Source of the DNA: UBA2040 sp963977135 | GTDB taxonomy: Bacteria; Bacteroidota; Bacteroidia; Flavobacteriales_D; Crocinitomicaceae | Reading direction: 5' to 3' | NCBI GenBank assembly: GCA_963977135.1 | Contig: CAXBNN010000001.1 | Location: 124,001 to 188,000, forward strand | Length of the DNA: 64,000 bases | In this document: positions 44,579 to 51,048 of the stretch, piece after piece | How the letters are laid out: every line of letters starts with the position of its first letter | Numbering within the stretch: the first letter of the stretch is position 1 | Made by a program: the position numbers and the translations under genes | The notes under the pieces: generated by a model | What the model saw: the letters and a program-made list of their open reading frames with translations, nothing else | Told to the model about the DNA's origin: nothing | Database searches by the model: none

Positions 44579-45157
44579 ATGGTTAGAGTAAGTAATGACG
44601 TGGCGGAGCTTCTTATAAAACAGAAGTTTGAAAAATTGACCAATGGTTGCAAGATCAGCTCGGACTGGGATGTTCTTATTGAACATTTTGGCGAGGTCAA
44701 TGCAGCTGCTATATCTAAACTTTCCATCTCTATAGAGAATAAAATTTCTTCAGATTCTTACTCAAAAAGCACGAAGAAAAAAGCTTTCGCCATTCTAATA
44801 GAAGGACTCCAAAATATATACAGACATGCCGTTCCAAATGAAGACGGAGAAGCTGTTGGAGCATTTGCGTTACTTGATAACAGTTCTTCAGTGCAACTTC
44901 ATTTCTTTAATCTTATCAATCAGGATGCGATAAAGGGAATGAATGATTTTTGTCAACAATTGGATACTTTGTCTCTAGACAAGCTCAAATATTTATATAT
45001 GAAAACGCTTGGAAATACTGATATGACTGAAAAAGGTGGTGCAAGTTTAGGGTGTATGTTGATGAAACTAAAATCAGATGGAAATCTAAAATACGCCTTT
45101 GAATCAGTCGACTCTGACTTGTCATGCTTCCATTTGATTGTTACGGTCAATAAATAA
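44579..45157 (+). CDS. SiaB family protein kinase-like protein
   Basis: The 192 aa match the SiaB/DUF6272 family of small serine-kinase-like proteins with a histidine-kinase-type ATPase fold. The helix KKKAFAILIEGLQNIYRHAV (near 62-81) holds the conserved N-box asparagine, and TEKGGASLGCMLMKLKS (near 149) is the glycine-rich ATP-lid. In Pseudomonas, SiaB phosphorylates SiaC in a biofilm pathway. No SiaC-like gene lies beside it here. It is followed six bases later by a secreted repeat protein gene. Confidence 0.82.
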   Translation: MVRVSNDVAELLIKQKFEKLTNGCKISSDWDVLIEHFGEVNAAAISKLSISIENKISSDSYSKSTKKKAFAILIEGLQNIYRHAVPNEDGEAVGAFALLDNSSSVQLHFFNLINQDAIKGMNDFCQQLDTLSLDKLKYLYMKTLGNTDMTEKGGASLGCMLMKLKSDGNLKYAFESVDSDLSCFHLIVTVNK

Positions 45158-45162
45158 GCCAG

Positions 45163-45624
45163 ATGAAATCCCTTATAATTGTTCTTTTTTTTCCTTGTGT
45201 AATTTTTGCACAAAGCAAAATTTATTTGGGCGATAGGCCGAATCGAAATGACTTAATTTATCAGATAACCGAAAATAAAATTACTCGAATGTCTACTAGC
45301 TTGTGGGGCACTGATATATTAACGGTTCGAAACAATCAAGTTTTTGATAATTCATTTAATTCAAATGTTCGTTATACCATAGAAGGAAACAAAGTATATA
45401 GAGGTCAAAGTACTTCCGTTTTTGATTTGCTCTATGAAATTGAAAATGGCAAAGTTTACCAAATCAGTAATTCTAGTCTCAAGAAAGTAGTATATACCTT
45501 TAGCGATGGACGCATATACGTTGGAGATTCAACAAGTACTTTCGATTGTTTATTTTCCTATGAGTTAGCGTATAGTGGACTTAGAAATGAAATCTTGCTT
45601 TTTTTAGCAATTGCCCCTTTTTGA
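45163..45624 (+). CDS. secreted protein with internal YxG-STS-FDxLY repeats, 153 aa
   Basis: A signal peptide (MKSLIIVLFFPCVIFAQ) is followed by at least three imperfect repeats: IYLGDRPNRNDLIYQITENK, VYRGQSTSVFDLLYEIENGK and IYVGDSTSTFDCLFSYE. Each begins with a strand ending in YxG and has a D-L-Y/F core, suggesting a small beta-propeller or beta-solenoid module. The last 20 residues (YSGLRNEILLFLAIAPF) are hydrophobic and may contact the membrane. The role is unknown. It lies six bases behind the SiaB-like gene. Confidence 0.78.
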   Translation: MKSLIIVLFFPCVIFAQSKIYLGDRPNRNDLIYQITENKITRMSTSLWGTDILTVRNNQVFDNSFNSNVRYTIEGNKVYRGQSTSVFDLLYEIENGKVYQISNSSLKKVVYTFSDGRIYVGDSTSTFDCLFSYELAYSGLRNEILLFLAIAPF

Positions 45625-45685
45625 TAAACACCATCAATTGTTGAAAAATTCTCGAGAAAAAAAATCGTGATTTGCTGAAATGAAT

Positions 45686-45693
45686 TACCTTTG
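45686..45693 (+). promoter_or_regulatory. predicted -7 box, TACCTTTG, upstream of the small cysteine-rich gene
   Basis: This exact TAnnTTTG match lies 20 bases before the GTG at 45714 and supports expression of that short gene. Confidence 0.45.
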
Positions 45694-45713
45694 TTTAGAA
45701 TTAGTCTAAATAA

Positions 45714-45851
45714 GTGAAACCGACAGAAATCGAAAATAAAACGTTGCCTTTTGTTCCCTCGTGCAGTAATTGTTCTTGCGAGAAGAAGAAAGATTGCTGC
45801 AAAAAGTACAAGAAGAAAGGTGTTCACTGTAAAAAATGCCCCAAAATTTAG
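45714..45851 (+). CDS. small lysine- and cysteine-rich protein, 45 aa
   Basis: This short open frame starts at GTG (an in-frame stop sits directly before it). It encodes seven cysteines in the last 29 residues, in the arrangement CSNCSCEKKKDCC followed by CKKC, with many lysines between them. The pattern suggests a zinc- or metal-binding peptide. A -7 promoter box lies upstream and no hydrophobic signal is present. The coding call rests on composition and promoter alone. Confidence 0.5.
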   Translation: MKPTEIENKTLPFVPSCSNCSCEKKKDCCKKYKKKGVHCKKCPKI

Positions 45852-45898
45852 TTTCTTAAGAATCTAATCATTGATTATTTAAGAAGAGCGCAATTCCT

Positions 45899-45906
45899 TA
45901 ACTTTG
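45899..45906 (+). promoter_or_regulatory. predicted -7 box, TAACTTTG, of the barrel protein gene
   Basis: This exact TAnnTTTG match lies 20 bases before the TTG start at 45927. Confidence 0.45.
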
Positions 45907-45926
45907 GGCAACATAAATAAAATCGA

Positions 45927-46430
45927 TTGAAAATTCTAGTTGTTCTATTACTTTTCCTTTCTTTCAACCTAAAAGCCCAGGATACAAGTTTTAGCGTTGT
46001 TCCAAAAAAATACTCTATTGGAACTTCCTTTCAAAATGAAGATATTTTTGTTTCTCTTGGTGTGCTTTACCCTCTAAAGAAAAACTTCACCTTCGAATTT
46101 CGATTTGGCCTTGGTAGCCGTCGCACCTTTTTTCAGCAAACCTTATTTTCTAAAACAGACTTACTCCTACATTATGATTTTTTAAAATCAACAAAATGGG
46201 AGTTTGGTCCGTCGGTTCAGTTTTCAAATATGAGTTTGGCACCACGATTATTTCAACCCATTCAGCGCTATTTCACTGCTGAACTCGGATATTATTTGGC
46301 ATATGGGCATAAACTGAAGGTCACACAATCGTCATACTTAGGATATCGATCAACAGAATTTGTTCCTTCGAAAAAAAGATATTGGTATACAGGATATGCT
46401 TTTCAACTAGGTTTGAGTTATGAATTATAA
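45927..46430 (+). CDS. small outer-membrane barrel-like protein, 167 aa
   Basis: A signal peptide (KILVVLLLFLSFNLKAQ) precedes a chain of alternating strands with aromatic girdles (FTFEFRFGLGSRRTFF, AELGYYLAYGHKLKV) that ends in YAFQLGLSYEL, a typical barrel C-terminus. The start is a TTG, because an in-frame stop lies three codons upstream and the signal peptide begins right there. It overlaps the next gene by 11 bases. The specific family is not recognised. Confidence 0.75.
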   Translation: MKILVVLLLFLSFNLKAQDTSFSVVPKKYSIGTSFQNEDIFVSLGVLYPLKKNFTFEFRFGLGSRRTFFQQTLFSKTDLLLHYDFLKSTKWEFGPSVQFSNMSLAPRLFQPIQRYFTAELGYYLAYGHKLKVTQSSYLGYRSTEFVPSKKRYWYTGYAFQLGLSYEL

Positions 46431-47220
46431 ATATTTATTAATCATATCATTAATCCTTGTTTCTTGTAAAAAGAAAGAAAATCTTCCAATTTTCGTAATT
46501 GGTCATGCAGGAGCCGGGCTTGAGTTTTCAGGAAGTGTTTATCATGGTAATTCTGAAGAGGCAATGGATTATGCTTTAAATATGCCCAATTGTGATGGTG
46601 TTGAGATGGACCTTCGTATGGCTGCTGACGGAACTTTGTGGCTTAGTCATGATCAAACTTTAGATATTGAAACCAAAGCTAGCGGATGCGTTGGAGATAA
46701 ATTAAGTGATGAATTGATAAATATCCAATACAGCACATTAAAAAAAGAAAAGCTAGCGCAATTATCTGATATAGAAATTTTTAGGGAAGGTGATCAAAAA
46801 CTATTTGTTGACGTTAAGCATTTCAATTTCTGTCAAAATTCAATTCAAGATGTAAGTTTATTTCTTTCTAGTTTGAATTCATGGCGAGCCACGATTTCAA
46901 ATTCCAATGATCGAATACAGCTTATAATAAGCAACGCAGATTGGATAGAAGCTTTTCAATTGGCGGGCTGGAATGTATTATTTTCGACTGATGATGCTGA
47001 ATTAAGAAAGCAACTCAGTTTTGATTATCCAAATTTAAAAGGATTCGTTTGCAAAAATGGAGAGTGTTCAAAAAATCAGGTCGATGAAATAAAATCCGCT
47101 GGAAAAGCGATATATTTATACGAAGTTCGTTCGCCCAAAGCCTTAAAACAAGTTCGAGAAAAGAACCCAACAGGTGTTATGAGCGATGATTTACAAGGCG
47201 CAATAGTAGAATTCAAGTAA
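46420..47220 (+). CDS. glycerophosphodiester phosphodiesterase-like lipoprotein
   Basis: The lipobox LILVSCKKK places the cysteine near residue 16. The chain has the GDPD core: IGHAGAGLEF (near 27), CDGVEMDLRMAADGTLWLSH (near 59), the FVDVKHFNF strand, and late strands with FVCKNGE. GDPD enzymes cut glycerophosphodiesters such as lipid head-group remnants. The usual HRG at the first motif is HAG here, and the ENT motif is replaced by GNS, so activity may be altered. It overlaps both neighbours slightly (11 bases and one base). Confidence 0.82.
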   Translation: MNYKYLLIISLILVSCKKKENLPIFVIGHAGAGLEFSGSVYHGNSEEAMDYALNMPNCDGVEMDLRMAADGTLWLSHDQTLDIETKASGCVGDKLSDELINIQYSTLKKEKLAQLSDIEIFREGDQKLFVDVKHFNFCQNSIQDVSLFLSSLNSWRATISNSNDRIQLIISNADWIEAFQLAGWNVLFSTDDAELRKQLSFDYPNLKGFVCKNGECSKNQVDEIKSAGKAIYLYEVRSPKALKQVREKNPTGVMSDDLQGAIVEFK

Positions 47221-47564
47221 TGGCAAAAAAGCAAAAAAATAGAGTAAACATGGTGTATTCCACCAACCCAAATTTTTCTTTTGACGAAGAACAAGATGAA
47301 TCTCAAGAGACTCTTTCATTTGATCAGCAGAAATTATATGTTTCTCTCGATAAGAAAAATCGAGGTGGCAAGGAAGTTACTTTAGTCGAAGGTTTTGTTG
47401 GTTCTGATGAAGATTTGAAAGATTTGGGAAAAACGTTGAAATCCAAATGTGGCGTTGGCGGTTCAGCAAAAGATGGAGAAATTATCGTGCAAGGAAACCA
47501 TAGAGATAAAGTGATGGCTGAGTTAACCAAAATGGGGTTTAAAGTTGTTAGAAAAGGAGGTTGA
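47220..47564 (+). CDS. SUI1/YciH family translation initiation factor-like protein
   Basis: The 114 aa end with a complete SUI1 domain: LDKKNRGGKEVTLVEGF (near 42), KDLGKTLKSKCGVGGSAKDG (near 69) and the final KVMAELTKMGFKVVRKGG. This is the bacterial homologue of eukaryotic initiation factor 1. Its role in bacterial translation is not settled. The start shares one base with the stop of the preceding GDPD-like gene. Confidence 0.9.
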   Translation: MAKKQKNRVNMVYSTNPNFSFDEEQDESQETLSFDQQKLYVSLDKKNRGGKEVTLVEGFVGSDEDLKDLGKTLKSKCGVGGSAKDGEIIVQGNHRDKVMAELTKMGFKVVRKGG

Positions 47565-47571
47565 TGGTGTA

Positions 47572-47628
47572 AAAGTTGCAAGTTGCAAGTTGAACGGCTT
47601 CTGCGAAGCGTTCTTCAAGTTACAAGTT
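47572..47628 (-). repeat. copy B of a 51-bp dispersed repeat
   Basis: In reverse orientation this segment matches 40725-40775 and 50997-51047 almost base for base. The central part GAACGGCTTCTGCGAAGCG forms a hairpin, flanked by AAGTTGCAAGTT-type arms. Confidence 0.9.
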
Positions 47629-47806
47629 TTAGGTGTCGATTAAGCGTAATCTATGTCGTCGACTTCGCTCATTGGTCGATTATGAATTCTATTCATTAAA
47701 TGATCTTATTCTTTTCTGACTTTTATCATATCCTACATTACCACCCAGAACTTGCAACTTTGCCTTGCGCAGCAACAACTTGTAACTCGTAACTTTCCCC
47801 ATAAAA

Positions 47807-47869
47807 AAAACCTGATTCTCGAATTTCTAGGGGCGAACTATGAAACTACTACCTTGAGAACCAGGTTTT
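47807..47869. other. 14-bp inverted repeat, possible terminator on the minus strand
   Basis: Bases 47807-47820 and 47856-47869 are reverse complements with one mismatch. Read on the minus strand, the mismatch becomes a G-U pair and the stem is followed by a run of eight T residues, so a transcript from the right would stop here. No minus-strand gene is evident to its right. Confidence 0.55.
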
Positions 47870-47908
47870 AACCAAAAACTAACGATAACTATAAATAAAA
47901 CAATAACT

Positions 47909-47971
47909 ATGAAAATGTTTTATGATTCTAAGATAAGTACTTCTTCCTTTCGAAAAATGAAAAAAACCTGA
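47909..47971 (+). CDS. possible 20-residue peptide ORF
   Basis: After the hairpin and an AT-rich stretch (AACTAACGATAACTATAAAT and similar words), an ATG opens a frame of 20 residues beginning MKMFYDSK and ending in a TGA. The leader resembles those found before many flavobacterial genes. It may be a relic of a lost gene start or a real short peptide. The evidence is weak. Confidence 0.25.
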   Translation: MKMFYDSKISTSSFRKMKKT

Positions 47972-48065
47972 ACAGTATTGAGGATTGATTGAACTGTATA
48001 AAAATCGCGATAAAAATATTTTCAATTTGAAGTTTTGAAGTACCTTCAATTTCCATTTTAAAATT

Positions 48066-48073
48066 TATCTTTG
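48066..48073 (+). promoter_or_regulatory. predicted -7 box of pyrR, TATCTTTG
   Basis: This exact TAnnTTTG match ends five bases before the ATG at 48079. It overlaps the GTG at 48073, which therefore is unlikely to be the translation start. Confidence 0.5.
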
Positions 48074-48078
48074 TGTCA

Positions 48079-48630
48079 ATGGAAAATCAAGTTATTCTCA
48101 ATTCCAAACAATTTGAATTGACAATCAACAGGCTTTGTCACCAGCTGATAGAGGCTCACGGCGATTTTTCCTCCACCATTCTTATCGGATTACAACCTAG
48201 AGGAATACATGTTCTAAAACGTCTGAAAGCGCGTTTAGAAGATATTCTAGGAAAAGAAATCACTTGTGGCAATCTTGATATTACTTTTTATCGAGATGAT
48301 TTCAGAAGAAGAGAAAAACCAATTATTCCAAGCACAACGAATATTAATTTTTCCATAGAAAACAAAAACATTGTATTAATCGACGATGTTCTTTTCACTG
48401 GTAGAACGATTCGATCTGGCTTGGACGCTTTGTTGGCTTACGGTCGACCAAATCGAGTAGAATTGCTGACCATGATAGATAGACGTTTTCGCCGCCACTT
48501 GCCTATTCAAGCAGATTATGTAGGGAAAACAGTCGATTCTATGATTTCAGAGCGAGTTGCTGTTGAATGGAAAGAAATTGAAGGGGAAGATAGAGTACTA
48601 CTTTTATATACATTAGAAGGAAATGGATAA
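48079..48630 (+). CDS. pyrR: PyrR, pyrimidine operon regulator / uracil phosphoribosyltransferase
   Basis: The 183 aa contain the PRPP-binding motif NIVLIDDVLFTGRTIRSGLDA (19-residue core near 100) and the LIGLQPRGIHV segment near 38. PyrR controls pyrimidine genes by binding mRNA and can also make UMP from uracil. The gene overlaps pyrB by eight bases, so it regulates or accompanies it. With a leader of only a few bases before its ATG, no PyrR-type attenuator can lie upstream of this gene, so any control would act elsewhere or enzymatically. Confidence 0.93.
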   Translation: MENQVILNSKQFELTINRLCHQLIEAHGDFSSTILIGLQPRGIHVLKRLKARLEDILGKEITCGNLDITFYRDDFRRREKPIIPSTTNINFSIENKNIVLIDDVLFTGRTIRSGLDALLAYGRPNRVELLTMIDRRFRRHLPIQADYVGKTVDSMISERVAVEWKEIEGEDRVLLLYTLEGNG

Positions 48631-49555
48631 TTTAAGCGTAGAACATTTAATTGGAATTCGGGATTTGACGAAAGCCGATATCGAGTTGATTTTTTCGACT
48701 GCAGATAATTTCAAGCAAGTTATCAATCGTCCTATCAAGAAAGTTCCATCATTACGTGATATTACCATTGCCAATCTATTTTTCGAAAACTCTACAAGAA
48801 CCAAATTATCGTTTGAATTAGCTGAAAAACGTTTGTCAGCAGATGTTATAAACTTCAGCGCATCAGGAAGCTCTGTGAGCAAAGGAGAAACTTTAGTAGA
48901 TACAGTAAACAATATTCTTTCCATGAAAGTGGATATGGTTGTAATGCGTCATCCGAATCCTGGAGCTGCCAAATTTTTATCTGACAGAATAGGAGCTAAA
49001 GTTGTAAATGCCGGTGACGGAACACATGAACATCCAACACAAGCATTATTAGATGCATTCACAATTAGAGAAAAACTTGGAAGCGTTGAAGGAAAAAAAG
49101 TGGTTATCGTTGGAGATATTTTGCATTCACGTGTTGCACTTTCCAATATCTTATGTCTTCAAAAGTTAGGGGCAGAGGTTATGGTTTGTGGACCAACAAC
49201 CTTGATTCCAAAACACATTGATAAACTGGGTGTGAAAGTTTCTCATAATTTACGCCACGCTTTAGAATGGTGTGATGTTGCGAATATGCTGCGCATACAA
49301 TTGGAACGCCAGGATATAAAGTATTTCCCCTCACTTCGTGAATATTCCATGCTTTTTGGATTGAATAAGGAAATATTGGATTCGCTTTCGAAAGAAATAG
49401 TCGTAATGCATCCTGGTCCAATCAATAGAGGAGTAGAGATTACCAGTGATGTAGCTGATTCTAAACAGTCCGTCATCCTTCAACAAGTGGAAAACGGAGT
49501 TGCAATCCGAATGGCTGTGATATATTTATTAGCAGCAAAAATTGAGCGACAATAA
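48623..49555 (+). CDS. pyrB: aspartate carbamoyltransferase catalytic subunit
   Basis: PyrB joins carbamoyl phosphate and aspartate, the committed pyrimidine step. The 310 aa carry the carbamoyl-phosphate loop FENSTRTKLSFE (near 52), HPTQALLDAFTI (near 137), GDILHSRVALSN (near 162) and HPGPINRGVEI (near 260). No pyrI regulatory subunit gene is adjacent. The start overlaps pyrR by eight bases, a common arrangement where PyrR is present. Confidence 0.97.
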   Translation: MDNLSVEHLIGIRDLTKADIELIFSTADNFKQVINRPIKKVPSLRDITIANLFFENSTRTKLSFELAEKRLSADVINFSASGSSVSKGETLVDTVNNILSMKVDMVVMRHPNPGAAKFLSDRIGAKVVNAGDGTHEHPTQALLDAFTIREKLGSVEGKKVVIVGDILHSRVALSNILCLQKLGAEVMVCGPTTLIPKHIDKLGVKVSHNLRHALEWCDVANMLRIQLERQDIKYFPSLREYSMLFGLNKEILDSLSKEIVVMHPGPINRGVEITSDVADSKQSVILQQVENGVAIRMAVIYLLAAKIERQ

Positions 49556-49591
49556 AATTTTGTTATTTTTGATATCAAACCTGAATTAAAA

Positions 49592-49933
49592 ATGAATTTC
49601 GAAACCAATATAGATCAATACGGCGCAACGATTTCTTCAAACGTTGAAAGATTAAATGCGCAAAATGCATCTGAGCTCAAAGCTGAGCTGGTTTTATTGA
49701 ACAACAAAGGAATCAATAATATCATTGTTGACATGTCTGCCACAAAATACTGCGACTCATCTGGATTAAGTGCGTTGTTGATGGGGAATCGTCTTTGTAA
49801 AGATACAAGCGGACGTTTTGTACTTTGTGGAATGCAAGAAAATGTCATGAAAATGATTAAAATCGCTCAATTGGACAAAGTTCTTTTGTTTGAAGAAAAC
49901 CATAAAGAAGCAGTCGCAGCACTTCAAAAGTGA
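49592..49933 (+). CDS. STAS domain protein (anti-sigma factor antagonist type)
   Basis: The 113 aa form one STAS domain. The phospho-acceptor serine lies in CDSSGLSALLMG (near 52-63), the same pattern as in SpoIIAA-type antagonists. Such proteins switch partners when phosphorylated by a kinase. No matching kinase or sigma factor is adjacent, although a SiaB-like kinase lies 4.5 kb upstream. The stop overlaps the RNase Z start by three bases. Confidence 0.9.
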   Translation: MNFETNIDQYGATISSNVERLNAQNASELKAELVLLNNKGINNIIVDMSATKYCDSSGLSALLMGNRLCKDTSGRFVLCGMQENVMKMIKIAQLDKVLLFEENHKEAVAALQK

Positions 49934-50841
49934 GTTTCTACGTTCAGTTTCTCGGAACTGGTAGCGCACTGCCTACTGTAAATCATCACCCTACTTCCCA
50001 ATATATTTTTTGTCAAAACCGACATTTCCTTATCGATTGTGGTGAGGGAACGCAAATACAATTGCGCAAACGAAGTGTGAAAATTCAAAAGCTGGATGCT
50101 ATTTTTATTTCTCACATGCATGGCGACCATTATTTTGGTTTAGTCGGACTTTTGAGTTCAATGCATCTCTTAGGAAGAGAAAAATCAATTTCTATTTATG
50201 GTCCTGAAGTATTAGAAACAATTGTTAGAATGCAATTGGAGTTAGGCGGTGCATCCTTAAATTTTGAAGTTGTTTTTCACGCTATCGCCGACAAATTCGA
50301 AGGATTATTGTTTGAAGACAAAGTTCTTGAAATCAAAACATTTAAGTTGAAGCATAAAATTCCAACACATGGTTTTGTGTTCAAAGAAAAAGTCAAGGAA
50401 AGACATTTGATTGCCGCGAAATTTAAGGAAAGTGGACTGAGTTTATTGCAAATACCAGATTTAAAAGCCGGAAAAGATGTGACCGATGAGCAAGGGAAAG
50501 TTCATTCGTTTAAAACCTACACCAAAAAACCAAAACCATCTTCCTCTTACGCTTTTTGCTCAGACACAACTTATTCAGAATCAATTCTACCTTGGATTAA
50601 TGGGGTTGACGTTCTGTACCACGAAGCAACCTTTACCAATAAAGACAAAGCAAGAGCTAAAGCAACCTTGCATAGTACAGCCGAACAAGCCGCTAAAATA
50701 GCTCGAATGGCAAAAGTGGGTAAATTGTACTTTGGTCATTTAAGCGCTCGCTACGACGACGCAGAAGTACATTTAAAGGAAGCTAAGGTTCATTTTGAGA
50801 ATTGCTTTGAGGCGGTGGAAGGGGAAATCGTTAAATTGTAA
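49930..50841 (+). CDS. rnz: ribonuclease Z
   Basis: RNase Z trims the 3' end of tRNA precursors. The 303 aa begin with YVQFLGTGSALPT and carry the zinc motif SHMHGDHYFGL (near 59), FCSDTTYSE (near 211) and the late zinc ligands in HEATF (near 235) and FGHLSARY (near 269). The start is a GTG whose bases overlap the stop of the STAS gene (GTGA). Confidence 0.95.
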   Translation: MSFYVQFLGTGSALPTVNHHPTSQYIFCQNRHFLIDCGEGTQIQLRKRSVKIQKLDAIFISHMHGDHYFGLVGLLSSMHLLGREKSISIYGPEVLETIVRMQLELGGASLNFEVVFHAIADKFEGLLFEDKVLEIKTFKLKHKIPTHGFVFKEKVKERHLIAAKFKESGLSLLQIPDLKAGKDVTDEQGKVHSFKTYTKKPKPSSSYAFCSDTTYSESILPWINGVDVLYHEATFTNKDKARAKATLHSTAEQAAKIARMAKVGKLYFGHLSARYDDAEVHLKEAKVHFENCFEAVEGEIVKL

Positions 50842-51048
50842 TTAATTACGAATTACGGATTGCTGAAGAAGTTGCAAGTTCTGTGTGGTTAAATTCAGAA
50901 AAAAGCATTTTATTTATTGAAAAGAATTCATAGTGGATGACTGAGTGGAGTCGAAGGCATAGAATACCGAAATTAACTTCACTATTCCAAAACTTGCAAC
51001 TTGAAGAATGCTTCGCAGAAGCCGTTCAACTTGCAACTTGCAACTTTT
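50842..51048. repeat. intergenic repeat cluster between convergent rnz and ftsK
   Basis: The region contains GAATTACG-like words, a GAAGTTGCAAGTT arm at 50868, a TGACTGAGTGGAGTCGAAGG core at 50938-50957 and copy C of the 51-bp dispersed element at 50997-51047. It separates two genes whose ends face each other. Confidence 0.85.

Larger units (their letters stand above)
47565..48078. other. 514-base intergenic region with repeats and a hairpin
   Basis: The first part (47572-47628) holds a 51-bp dispersed element in reverse. A second related cluster lies at about 47750-47795. A GTCGACTTCGCTCAT segment at 47658-47672 is a partial copy of the CTTCGACTCCGCTCAG core. A 14-base hairpin (47807-47869) and a short ORF (47909-47971) follow. 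The pyrR promoter closes the region. No longer gene is seen. Confidence 0.7.

Noticed and set aside
40593..51048. CRISPR array reading of the repeated intergenic elements
   Set aside because: Copies are far apart, occur in both orientations, and have no regular spacers or cas genes.
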